From: Sclerurus mexicanus
Lineage: Eukaryota > Chordata > Aves > Passeriformes > Furnariidae
Length of the DNA: 64,000 nucleotides
Assembly (NCBI GenBank): GCA_013396755.1
Contig: VWZF01001856.1
Coordinates: 1,508,341-1,572,340 of the forward strand
Direction of reading: 5' to 3'
Made by a program: the position numbers and the translations under genes. The notes beneath the pieces are model-generated. The model had not been told where the DNA came from. It saw nothing but the letters and a program-made list of their open reading frames with translations, and searched no databases. Of this stretch, positions 1-11,612 are shown piece after piece (the first letter of the stretch is position 1; each line of letters begins with the position of its first letter).

Positions 1-921
1 CTTTTTTTTTTCCCTTTTCCCCCCTCCAACACGGAAGCGAGTTTAAAGCATAAAATCACCAGGGGAAATAAGAAGGGTTTCATCTCGCTTTCAGAATTTA
101 ATTGGCTCCTTAGCAATTATTAGTTTTTGCTGTTAAAGTCTTTTTTTATTACTATAAGTATTTTCTTAAAGAAACCGCATTACCTTTCTTGGGTGAGGAC
201 CTAAATGTCACAGGGAAAAAGATGAAGAGAGCATGGCAGGCTAAAAAGGAGAGGAACAGACTTCAGAAAGGATCCTAGTAACTTAATGCTATTGATCTTG
301 CTGCAGTTGGAAGTTGGGAGATTTAACCCTTGCTTGATTCAGCAACCACAATAGGCATTACGTTTCTCTTCTGAATATGTAACAAATTAAAATACTTGTA
401 GGAATGAAAACCTTAATATAATGACAATAATTCTTATTTTGTTTCATATGGTAGTAGAATTTTCCTGCTATTCAGAGTGATTAATAAATCTCGAGCAAGG
501 GAGAACAAGAGTCCAATCTTTCCCCACTTCACTGATGAGAATGTTTAAAAACTGAGCAGACATGCACTGTGTGATATGGTTTAGTGACAGGGTGGTGTTC
601 AAAGATTCTCCATTGAGGGTTTCGGAGTTCTTTTCCGATCTTTATGATTCTATGTTCACTAAATGTGTCTATTTAATCATCATCCATTGTGCTTAGCATG
701 AATGATTTGCAGGGAAAGGATGATCCCTAACCATCGATTTAGCTACATGTGTATTGGGAGGGCAGAGGGAGCTACTATAACTTAACCTCGGGTTCCTGGC
801 TCCCTGCCATTGTTTAACACACCACTCAACTTCAAAAGTAATTCAGGTTAAGTTTAAGTGATTAAATGAATTGGGGCAAGGAGCCTCCTCGATTTCTGCA
901 GGTAAAACGTATGTTGCAGAT
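1..921. other. AT-rich single-copy DNA, nothing recognised
   Basis: The window opens in a T/C-rich tract, followed by AT-rich sequence with stop codons in all frames. I see no repeat family, splice-flanked open frame or RNA gene here. Confidence 0.5.
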
Positions 922-1268
922 CATCACACAATCAGAATGGTTTGGGTTGGAAGGAACCTTAAAGACCGTCTTGTTCCAACCCATCCACCATGGGCAGGGA
1001 CACCTTCCACTAGACCAGGTTTTTCCAAGCCCCGTCCAACCTGGCCTTGAACATTTCCAAAGATGGGGTATCCACAACTTTGACCAATCTGTGCCAGGGC
1101 CTCAACCCCTCAGAGTGAAGTTTTTTTTTCCTAATATCTAATCTAACCCACTCTTTGTCAGTTTGAAGCCTTTCCCCCTTTTGCTTCTTGTCACTCTATG
1201 CCCTTGTAAAAATTCCCTTTCTTGGTCTTTCGTAGGTCCCCTTCAGTTACTGAAAGATCACATTCATA
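922..1268 (-). mobile_element. CR1 retrotransposon, 3' end fragment
   Basis: The sequence matches the complement of the CR1 3' end. It starts at the AGAATGGTTTGGGTTGGAAG block, passes the CCATGGGCAGGGACACCTTC block, and continues into the reverse complement of the ORF2 C-terminal region (CCTAATATCTAATCTAACCC). The left end lacks clean copies of the terminal octamer repeat. It is 5'-truncated, as is usual for CR1. Open frames of 71-91 codons on both strands across it are by-products of the repeat. Many substitutions indicate an old, inactive copy. Confidence 0.93.
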
Positions 1269-4200
1269 TTGCTCAACTCTCTATGCTCCCAAATGGTGAG
1301 TGTATTCAACCTGCTTTTTAGAAAATCCTCTCTGGAATATTGTCTGAAATAGCTGGCATAGTCCAGAGCTGTGCCATCCAAGGAATTAAGCAACAGGGAT
1401 TATCGCTGCGCTTGACTCACACTTGTGTTATTTACTATCGCAACCTCAGCGAGTGCTCTGCAGCCCAGAAGCGCTGAAAATAGAAGGAGGTATTTTAAAG
1501 TTTTCCAGAGCCTGTTATTCTTCAGTAGCTGAAGAGGTGACCAGAAGAGCAAACAAATGGATTAGGATCCAATCACAAAATTTCTTCCCGCCTGGTAATC
1601 TTACCAGTAACTTTTGCAATACCTGTAATATAAAGAATGAACAGTTGTCATTCTGGTGGGAAAGTTTCTCCAGCCAATGTAAAGAGTCAGAAATCAGAGC
1701 TGGTTGCTATCCAAAGACAGATTCAGAAGGAGTATTCAGCACCAAACTCTGAAAGGGGTAACTATGCTAAATGAAATAAATTATAGTGCCATAGTAATGG
1801 CATTGATACCTTGAAAGTGTTGATTGAATGATGCTCTTGGAATAGCTCTGATCCAGTGAATTTTCATAGGGTCTTAATCTCCTCTCCATTGCCAAAAAGG
1901 CAAGTGATGTACGTTTTCATCCAGTATAAATCTTGACGAACACCATGAAAATCAATGAAGATAATCCTGATTTAGGCCAATTGCTGAAAGCAGAAGGTGG
2001 CCCCATCTGTAGATACTAAAAGTAGCTTTGATTTTTTCCTCATGGCCAATGATGTCCAGCATCCCCTAGGGATTCTTAATCACAATGGCAGTGTGTTACC
2101 TTACAACTAATCAGTTCCCCATGAATCCTGGAAACATATTAATTTGACTCATCTTTCAAGCACCATGAGGCCAGAATGGTGTCTTACACTGTTATGAAGG
2201 AAGAGAACACGTACAGAAACAATGAATGAACACTCAGCCAGTGGACAGAAGGAGCTGAAACCCGCAAGTACAGATTGACAAAAAGAATAATGACACATTT
2301 GTATATAGGTTATTGATTACACCAGGAGCTGTATGAAAATTGCAAAAGGAGCTTTAACCATCATTCATTCAAATTCCGAACTATTGATGAGTTTAAAAAA
2401 TGTTCAATAAATGGTTTCACAAAGAGAAATTTTGAGGGAGCCAAGGGTTTCAGGTTAGAAATTCTTAGTCAGGCAAGTTTGTTGCCAAACAAACAAGGCT
2501 ATTAGTAATTTGCTTTCTTAGTTGCTTGTCTCATCACACACCAATTTAGATGTTTAATATCAAGTCTGAAATTGAGACTCTGGAAGAGAAGCAGAATAGT
2601 TTTGCTGTTCGAGTTCTGTCCTCACCATTGAGAAAGACGAAATCTTTTTGGAGTAATTTATCATAAGATCATAAACACTTTTTTAAAGTCAAAATGCACA
2701 TGAACACTTAAAGATTGTTTACAAAGAGATCTTACAATCTCTGGGCAGGCATGGGCCAGCATTTAACCCCATTGTTCCTTTTCATTATGTTTTAGTTGAC
2801 ATTTTCTAAGTTAATAAGGTGAGCATGGGACTCATTTCACCTATTCTTGGACTCCTAAATGTAAGATGTCTCACCTAAGCTGTTCTCAGACTACCTTTAT
2901 TTGCAAAAAGAATTCTACAGGCTGACTTCTCCCATCTTCATAGAGATGAGAAGTTTTCTGATGAAGCCTAGCTGGTGGAGAAACAGAGTAGGTGATGTAC
3001 TTCTAGATGGTAATTGCTAGGTGAGATAGTTCCAGTTAGATGTTTAGCACCATGGAATTCTGATCTCACCAGTGGCTTCTAAGTGTGATTACAGTGTAAT
3101 TTACTTCCCAGCAGAAATACTGTTTTGCTTTTCATTTTCAAAACATATAAATATTCTAAATAATGCAATAGTTTATGGTATGAAAACCAGTTTTTACATT
3201 CCCCGTGTAATCTGTAAGAATTAATCCAGACAGTTATAACTAGGTTCTGTTGGATGGCAAGTTCTTTGCTAGATCATGTTGACATCAAACTTCTATTTTT
3301 CCTCCAGTAAAGCTGATTCAAACTGTAACAAAGATATGTAAGGCCAAACCACCAGCTGAGGCAAAGGGGCTTGACTGTTTTAAGTGAAGGAGCTAAGTTG
3401 ATTTACACCACCTCAGGTTTAGGCTCTTGTGGTATAATATTCTTTGATTCTTCTCTTCTGTGGTTCATAGGAAAAATCAGCAGTGTTAAAACGATTAACC
3501 GCAAATGGTTTTGCATTTGATCATCTTTGAGATTCAATTATAATTACAGAGTCAAGCCTAACAACAGCCTCTCTATAATTTCTTTACTGGCATGCAAAGT
3601 TTGCACAGTAAATATTTCTTCTCATCACATTTTTTCCCTTTTTCCAACAAGCTCTCAAAGCAACCACTCCAAACTAAACAGCAATTGAACTGGACTGTTA
3701 TTATGCTGTACATACTAATTCTGCTCCCAGCTATTACTATTTTTTTTTTAAGCATGAAATTCCCAGATTACAAAGCCGACTGCATCACGTGAACTCATCT
3801 TTGAAATAAGTCCGAACCGTAGATTTCAAAGCCCAAACTGACTTGAAACTACACTTCCTCATCAAAGATAAATGTTTAGGGCTAGTGTTCTTGTTTGATC
3901 CAGGAAATAAATCCTAGGTCTCAGCCTTCTAGAGCAAAATCTTGATTTCATTCAAGCCAGTAGCAAAATTCCTATTGTTTGTTAACGAGGTCAGGACTCC
4001 AGCACCAGATTTCAGCTCCCTGAAGTTCAGGTGCAGAGGGAGTTCTGAATCCACCACTGTAATTCTGATGCCGTGTTTGTTGAGAGGAAAGAAAAAAGTG
4101 AGTACATAAAAAGCACTTTTCAATGTAGGGCTCACACAACCTTCAGTGCTAATTTATATGTCTGAAACTTGGAGTTACTGGAAAGAGCCCTGCTGAACAT

Positions 4201-5137
4201 AAGAGACTTTAGATTAGATACTGCAACCATGGGTTCACAAATTACAGGAGAAATAATCACACATAACATCCCATTCCATAATTTAGAGCATCTCTTGCAC
4301 CTTGAATTTGATATTTTTTTTCTCCAGTATAGTTTCCTGTATATATCACTGACTTCTTTATCCAATGCCATTGAAGAGACACACACCCCCAAAGAGGTAC
4401 AAATCTGCCAGCTATTTTGAGATCAATCAGTGAACATGAGTTTCAATCATTCTTTCCCCAGAGAGTTAAGAATTCTAAACCAAACTTAATGTTCTGAAGA
4501 ATATTGTAATTTTATTTCCTTTGTTAAAAAAAAAAATTAGAAAAAAAATAAAAAAGAGGCAGAAGAATGTGTGATTCCTCACCACCTCCAAAGTTTGCTG
4601 AAAATATTGATGTAACAAAAGACTGATGATATTTAATGTAACACTTCAGAGCACATTGGTGACTGCATCGAGGAAACATGCTCCACTGATCTGTTCCTTA
4701 ACTCTCTCAATATCAGTTGTTACATCACTCAGATCAAGGAAACTATACTTGGAAAAGAAAACAAATATAACTTCGGAACACATGACATTCAAATTGGTGG
4801 ATAAAACAAATCTAATTTCACGTATTAAAGGAATTCCCTTCAATAAAATGGGAAAACTGTCTGACACTGTCTTTCTGGGGTAATCCATCTGAAATAGGTA
4901 ATACAAAATACCAACTCTAAGATTTATCACGGCTCAACCTCACCTCCAAAATATTACAGAGTAGAAGGCTGCCTGCTAATTTCCTTCTGTAGTCTATGAA
5001 AAGAAATAGGCAAATCAACACATCCTTTTAATTATTTCTCACATCCCAGTGTGCAGAGGAAAAGGGACTTGGGAACAGGTATGTTTTTGATCACTATTTC
5101 CATTAAGAATTCTTTCATTTCTTTCTTGGGGACACAG
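1269..5137. other. Single-copy AT-rich DNA; weak regulatory-like patches
   Basis: No gene or repeat family is recognised. Around 1400-1760 there is an open frame of about 109 codons with no known similarity. Around 2330-2560 the sequence is AT-rich with ATTCATTCAAAT and AATAAATGG words and could be conserved non-coding DNA, but nothing decides it. An A-rich run lies at 4526-4553. Confidence 0.4.
4526..4553. repeat. A-rich low-complexity run
   Basis: An adenine tract interrupted by single T and G residues. It is not attached to a recognisable retrotransposon body. Confidence 0.8.
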
Positions 5138-5391
5138 AGTTCCTGCAGACACTGAAACAAGTGCTAAGACCAGGAAAAGATAAAAAACTATTGCAGACTG
5201 GACAGGATCACAGGTCATCTTATAAAATATCGCCTTCTATATCAAAGAAATCTTCAGAGAACGAAATAAATCCGTACAAGGTAATGGTTGGAGCTGGAGA
5301 CCTGTGGATCCCAAGTGAAACTGCTTGTTCAGTTGCTCCACTGGATGGTGGATTTAAGAAGAACTTAGCAGTTGCAGGAGTTAGATGTAAG
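5138..5391 (+). CDS. Candidate internal coding exon, product unknown
   Basis: This is the most exon-like block in the window. A pyrimidine-rich stretch ends in GGGACACAG at 5137, which fits a 3' splice acceptor. The block is followed at 5392 by GTAAGTAC, an excellent 5' splice donor after AAG. Between them one frame (codons from 5140) stays open for 84 codons and ends exactly in phase 0 at the donor; if read through, it stops at 5404-5406. The peptide is hydrophilic and lysine/serine-rich in its first half (KKLLQTGQDHRSSYK) and ends in LDGGFKKNLAVAGVRCK. It has no signal peptide, membrane span or domain I recognise. An alternative acceptor is the CAG at 5146-5148. No partner exon was found in the window, so it may be an isolated exon of a long-intron gene, a decayed exon or chance. 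Confidence 0.27.
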
Positions 5392-5537
5392 GTAAGTACT
5401 GTATGATTTTCAAGGTGGTTTCTGTACCAAGGTAAGATCTGTGTGCCCCAACTCCAGCATCTGTGTGAATTGGCTCAGTTTTGTCAACAATGTCAAAACC
5501 CAGGAAGAGGAGAGCAAATATCTTGGAGCAGGACTCA

Positions 5538-5584
5538 ATGAGCCCTGTGGATCCCTTCCAATTCAGGATACTCTCTGATTCTCT
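5538..5584 (+). mobile_element. Very short CR1 3' terminus
   Basis: The block GGATCCCTTCCAATTCAGGA followed by TACTCTCTGATTCTC matches the last ~45 bases of the CR1 subfamily whose end reads CCTTCCAACTCAGGATATTCTGTGATTC. The 5' part is missing. It lies about 150 bp after the candidate exon. Confidence 0.7.
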
Positions 5585-8005
5585 TTAGTCTGAAACATAA
5601 ACTCTCACTGATGCATGGGAAATGCCACAGAATTTGTGGTTGGGATAAAATAGTCCTCTGGAGGGGTTTAGAGACAACAGACGTGCAAGCCTTTATTGGT
5701 TTCAAGGATTTCTGTTTGCTTTGGTCTGATGCTGCGATTTTATTCTGCGTTAAAATAAGTGATACCCTTCTAAGAGCATTACTTTTGAGACACTGTCATC
5801 TTTCAGATGATAAACTTGACGGATACAATTTCAATGGATGAATCAGCTGAGGTGATTCTTTGTCTTTCCATCTAAATCAGATGAGATCAATCCCCTTTCA
5901 GAAATGTCTGTTTCTTAGGATGCCCTTCGAGAGATGGTACTAAAAAGGATGAATACCAGGTACTGAAACCAAGAAATATCCCACTAAACAAATATGGAAA
6001 AGTTTGTTCATTCTCAGCACAGGGAAAGATTTGAATTACAAGTCAGATATTAATCACTGCTTGAATCTGGGAGGAGGGGAGTTTGGAGTCACACAGGCAT
6101 GAAAGGACTCATGAGCATGGGCAGCCCTTTGTGGATGAAGGCTGTAACATCTTTGATGATCAATAAACAACAATTTTCTGTCAGATAGTCTTTAAAACTC
6201 CATGTCTTTGTGACCATGTCTACCCATTTCTCTTCTTTTTGCTCACATGGGTAAGGACCAGCTTGCAATTTTCTGTGTTGCATTTTTGCAGCTTCTGTCT
6301 CCATACAAACTGAATCCTTTTCCTTAAAATCTTGTGTGACACCATAACACCATGAAAAAAAGGCAAAGAATGGCATAAAGAAAGAATAAACCACAGGATT
6401 TCTGTGTTTGAGCTGGATTCTCTCCTGTCTATGAGGCCAAAACCACTGATTTAAGGCTTTATAAGGTTTGGGCACTATATATATAGATAGTATATGTAAA
6501 ATACATATAAATATGTATTTTTAGCATCCAGTAAAATAGAGTTAATGTAAATATCTCTTAATGCAGATGCCTACATTGCCATTGGTCCATATATAATCAA
6601 CATAATTTGATAAGTATATCTATGTCCTGCTCCCTTCTAAGATAAAATATTAAAGATAAATGAATCAGAGTAAAAAGCCAACTATTCCTTTTAATTGAAT
6701 AAAATGAGAGATCAGGGTGAATTTAGGCTTTATACCTAGACAACCAGATATCTGCATTGGAGCAGAAAAATTCCTCTTTTTTCTTTAGAGGGACATTTCT
6801 AATCATCTCATGCTCAAAGTTTTGGAAACATCTCTTCCTAAGAATTGTAGGAGTTAAATTCCTAACTGAATTTAACAATGGGATTGAAAACTTTATATAT
6901 ACTATTACATCAGATAGAAGTCATCGAGTAGAAGGTATATAATCTCAGTGGTCTTTCATAAGCATATTCATAAATCATCAACAGCCAGGCTGTATAAGAA
7001 TAACTTAAGAATTCTGCCAATGATTTATTTTTCCTTTATGCATCTTTTGAAGAGTTTTAGCACAGCTGAAAGTTGTGTCTCTCTCTTTTAGATTGGCTCT
7101 ATTTAGAACATACTAGTAATGGTTCATGTTGCAGCTCTACATAATGGTTAAAGACAACACGTTTTAAGCTGAGAATGCTCTTGACAGTTCTGCATGAAAC
7201 CAAACTATTCCAGGCTGGGAGTTATGAGACCATTTATCTTTGCTTTTGGATGTTTTTAGCTTGTATCCTTGTAAAGAATGTGGAGTCCAAGGTCTGAACA
7301 ACCCTAAAACTTCACAATGAAGTTCAAGCAAAATCACAGTCCCAGCAGGTTTCAAATCAAGATCATGGGAATCAGGTTTTCAGCACAGTTTGCACAAATT
7401 CTTCTGTCTTTAAGAATGATTTGTTTCAAAGATGGGTCCAGAATGACTCAAAAAAGCCCTTCCACCCTTCCTACAACAACAAATTAAGAGCAAACAAATT
7501 AAAACAAATTAAAACAAACAAACAAACAAAAAAAAACCCACAGCAACAAAAACACCATGAAAAAATCTAAAAAAAAACCCCAAAACCAAAAAACACCAAA
7601 AGCTGCAACAAAAAAACCCCATGTCTTTTTATTTTTTACCTGACTCAGAAGTGGTATCAGCTCTGAAAAAGTTGAAGCTGGAGGTGTATATTTTAAGGCT
7701 CAGAAGACCATATTGATCATGGATGAAGTAATGTGAAAATTTCCCCTTCCCTTTTCAGACTGAAGGCACGTGTTCTGTTGGATAATTAAAGGACTAAGGT
7801 TAACATTCATACCATAAACACCTGGTTAAACACCAACAAAAATGGAGAATGATTTCATCTCCTTACTTTCTTCATTTATTTTTGAAATATTTGGGATAAT
7901 AAGGAGAACCTAAGTAGTTGAAAAATTAAACTCAATAGACAGTGAAAATATTTTGATTTTTCAAAGACAGTGATCTTCCTCCTGTCCCTGGAAGATTTAG
8001 TCTTA
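5585..8005. other. Single-copy AT-rich DNA with A-rich tracts
   Basis: No gene is recognised. A 128-codon minus-strand open frame (6089-6475) has no recognisable family. AT-rich simple sequence lies near 6474-6530, and an A/C-rich block at 7490-7625 is listed separately. Confidence 0.45.
7490..7625. repeat. A/C-rich low-complexity block (AAAC-type)
   Basis: About 135 bases made of AAAC, AAAT and longer A runs broken by CCC clusters, including a short perfect (AAAC)n stretch. It looks like decayed simple sequence or a fused poly-A tail; no retrotransposon body is visible next to it. Confidence 0.85.
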
Positions 8006-8075
8006 TTAGAATTATAGAAGGATAAAATATCCTGAATTGGAAGGGATCCACAAGGGTCATCAAGTATAATTCATA
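8006..8075 (-). mobile_element. CR1 3' fragment (TTGGAAGGGA-type end)
   Basis: AATATCCTGAATTGGAAGGG followed by ATCCACAAGGGTCATCAAGT is the complement of the 3' end of the same CR1 subfamily seen at 24543 and 25611. Similarity fades after about 70 bases, so the copy is short or strongly decayed. Confidence 0.8.
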
Positions 8076-9844
8076 TATTGTTGCTGTTCTTTCTAGTGCT
8101 AATAATAAGAGAAATAAAGACAAAATAGAACTCCAAATTTTGTAAAATAGTGATAAGGTAGCCCATGATCCATCATATAGAGAAGTTGCATGCAACAAAG
8201 TATTTGTAAATGGTGCCTCTGAGTGAGAACTTCCACTGGATAAAGCAAGTGAATTCATAAGAGATGTGTAAAGTGACAAAATATTAGGTTAAATTTTAGC
8301 TCTACTTATATAATCCAACCCAGGTGTGGGAAAGAGCAGTGGGGTCTAAACTGATGTACCCCAAAGGCAAATGAATGTCCAGCAACCAGATCTGCAAAGT
8401 CCTGGTGCAGGTGTTTGCCTCCTACTCTTGTGTCTACATGAAAGAAAGACGTGAGAGAGTCATTCTTGTGCAGGACTAAATTACATGGACTTGGTGTTGT
8501 AACACCTGAGTGTATTCAGTGGTCTTGCTCATGGTCCAAGAACAGAGATGAAAGACTTTTGTTGAAATCATTCCAGATGAAAATATGATCCATGCAGAAA
8601 TACAATATAAGATGTAAAAATAAATAAATATTTTATTCTTGCTACTGTCAGCATCATTTGATAAAGGACACTGCAACAACTGAAAATAAAGCTTGTGTTA
8701 TTTCTAAAATTGCTGCCATACAGATATAATTTTTATGAGCAGGAGCTGAAAACATAAATGAATAGTTATGTGGCTTATTATGACAATATCTATTTCTACA
8801 TTTGTACCATGATGGATATTCCTTATACATGTGTACATGCAGCTGTAAACAGACCTGTGTGTGGGTGTGTGCACGTTTGTGACTACAGATGGAATAACTT
8901 AAAAAATGTTCAAGGTAATTTTATTTTAAAGAACAGTAAAAAAAAATAAAATCACTAACATTCCTAGTTCCAGCCTGAAGCACTTTTTTACAGCTGAAAA
9001 TAGGGGCTTATAATGAAAATGCTGACACAACCTTAACTATAGAGGTGCTAGCAGGCAATGCTATAATAAATAATGTGGGAAATATTTTACACTTCAAGGC
9101 AATTACATGTTCAGCCATCTTTAGGATTTCTGGGCCATGAAGGGTAGGGATTAGGTGTACTTGACAAGTGTAAAAGACCCATGACTCATGACTGCTAGAA
9201 GGCACAAATGAATTACAAAAGCTGAGAGAAAGCTTTGTAATCACGCAGCATAGGTAAAGTATTTTTTATTTAGGGGTAGATAAAGATCAGGTAAATGTGA
9301 AGATACACACTCCAGGTTCCAACCAGTGTGCTTTTTCAAGAAATAATAAAAGTTCAGTTAAATCTATTGCCTTAACTCACCTGACATCCATTTGTGTATT
9401 TCTTTATGCCACACAAATATGAGTTTAATATGCTTTGAAATTAAAGTTCTTACTTGTAGGACAACAGGACTGGATAGGACTAACCAGGTCACTGAGTAGG
9501 TTCTCACCATTTCAGAAACTTTTGCAAGACATTTTAGAAGAGTTTAGGTTCACAGAGATCTTTAAGAACCACTTTTTCTGCCTTCACCCACCAGAGATAC
9601 CCCAGTGACCACAACACCCTTTTTGTTCCAGTGAGTGATGTCTAAAGACCTCGGGTTTGTATTGGAAATCACTTGATTCCTCTTTCTGCTCTTGGTTGAT
9701 TAATGAATTCTCTTGGATTTCTGACTTTGTGACCAAAGACTGCAGAAAGAATAAATTTAAAACCATGAATGCACGGGTATTGATGTTATACGCAAATAGA
9801 AGATAATATTCCAGGTCCGAAAAATAACTGAAGTGGGAAACAAA
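8076..9844. other. Single-copy AT-rich DNA, nothing recognised
   Basis: Only short open frames are present. A GT-rich patch (GTGTGTGGGTGTGTGC) lies near 8857-8872. No repeat family, splice-flanked frame or RNA gene is visible. Confidence 0.45.
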
Positions 9845-9908
9845 ACCACAGAATAATTAATGTTGGAAAAGACCTCCAAGATCATCAGGTTCAACCTTCT
9901 GTGTTGGT
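9845..9908 (-). mobile_element. Short CR1 3' fragment
   Basis: CCACAGAATAATTAATGTTG followed by GAAAAGACCTCCAAGATCAT is the complement of the CR1 end that reads ATGATCTT..AGGTCTTTTCCAACCT in sense, the class of the copies at 47529, 57551 and 63178. Confidence 0.8.
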
Positions 9909-11394
9909 TGGATGTTGCATTGTCTCCAGTTCTGAACTTTGAATAAATTGTTGAAGCAACTTTTAACAGGCAAATAGACTGGAAATGTTGGAACAGCTGA
10001 TTTTGGACAACCTAAAGATGAATATCCAAGTGTGAGATAGAATCAGTTTTTGGTCACTGGGGAGAAATATGCATCATAAGAAGAAAAACCTTTGATGTCA
10101 TTTTCTGGTGAGAAAAATTGCCTTGTGGAGACTTTTTCCTGTTTCTCTCCATTTGTTGGGAAGGAGGGTAGTGGCCAAACTTCAAACATGTAGATGCCAA
10201 GGTATAATGGGTGAACCACTCCCCTGGTGCCTTGGTCCATCTGTGCTGTGCTTTAGTTGGCCAACTGAAATGGTGGCATCTACTCATTTTTATGGCATCT
10301 GCCCAACAGGCTCAGCCTTTGCAGCCTAAATCCCACAGCAACCAGTTCTCACCTGTGTAGGAATTATGTTGGTAAACTCCATAGGGAGACCAGAGGAAGG
10401 AGCAACTGCCTTAATCCGTCATTTATTGCATCTCTACAACCTTTCTCAGATGTTTTAAAATGTTTAACATTATGGTTTCCGAGAATGTGGCGTATGGGGT
10501 GTGTATTTTCAGAGCTGTTTATGTGACATCTGCCTTTCAGAAACAGACACAATAATATTTCATCCCGAGCAAAACCCAGAACAAAGCACCACCCTCTTAC
10601 CCATTTTGCCTTAAACTCTTCACAAAGCTTTAAAACTTGTCTAAATCTTAGGCCAAGCAACCCTAGGATCATTCTTGAGTTCAAGAGCTTTATTTCTTAT
10701 ATACACTACACTAAGTCTGCCAGAATATTAATTTTTAATGTTTCCCCTCTCTTCTTATCTGTTTCTATTACCTTATTTCTGATTTTTATCACTCTTAGCT
10801 ATAAGAAATGGGGTTATATAATGAGGAACAATCATCAAGCAAGCAAGAGATTTCTAAAAAATTAAGTTTGGCTGCCTTTTCCATGGAAAAACAAGAGCAG
10901 ATTAACAGCCTCTAATTTAGGGCACTACCACAACGAAGGAGGCAATGAAGGAAGACCAGATGCCTGACTAGAGATTTTGGTTCCTGAAAGTCAACAGGAA
11001 CTGTGTCATCAAGTATAATGTGTCCAGAATTTTATTCAAGTGTTCCATGCTCTAATTTTGATGTTTAGGGAATCCTACTGCCAGTCAAATATTTTTTGCC
11101 TTACTCCTTTCAGCTCCAAGTGATTTAACGCTCTTTCACTCTCACAATAGAACAGCCACAGTGCAAAATGATAAATATTCAAGTTCCAGATCAGAAGTCA
11201 GTGTGAACACTGAGATATATCTGTGCTTTTTAGTCTGTAGTGGGTTAGGTATCAGCATGATAGCTTAAGACACTTAAAATAACGTGACACCAATTTATTA
11301 CCATTAAAAATAAAGCCTTTGGAAAAGACCCTAAGCATTATGTTAGCATTGATATGTCAATCCTTTATTTGAAGGATGGCAAGTCTGAATCCCA
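9909..11394. other. Single-copy DNA, nothing recognised
   Basis: Open frames of 60-106 codons on either strand overlap one another and show no family resemblance. No repeat consensus is recognised. Confidence 0.4.
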
Positions 11395-11580
11395 GCACAG
11401 CCTTAATTAACAGAAAATAATTAGCATCATTTTCCCAGCTGTGAATTTGAGATTTTTTTTTTCCAACAGAATCCATTGATTGATAATTAAGGAGGAGTTA
11501 GTTGTAATAAAACTCCCAGTATTGCAATTTCTAATTGGCCTTTAAGGACATTTTACAGTTACAGTTACTTTGTTCCAGGC
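11395..11580. promoter_or_regulatory. Candidate conserved non-coding element
   Basis: The stretch is rich in homeodomain-type cores. Next to each other lie TGATTGAT (11477-11484, a Pbx-Hox type bipartite word) and TAATTA (11484-11489). AATAATTAGC precedes them and TTCTAATTGGC follows. It has no repeat similarity. Such AT-rich, TAAT-dense blocks are typical of vertebrate developmental enhancers, but conservation cannot be measured here. Confidence 0.28.
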
Positions 11581-11591
11581 ATTTTCTGGCC

Positions 11592-11612
11592 CTTTTTTTT
11601 TTTTTTTTTTTT
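11592..11612. repeat. Poly-T tract
   Basis: A nearly uninterrupted run of about 20 T residues directly after the candidate element at 11395-11580. Confidence 0.9.

Noticed and set aside
1423..1752. 109-codon plus-strand open frame near the left edge
   Set aside because: No acceptor/donor pair in frame and no recognisable family; treated as chance.
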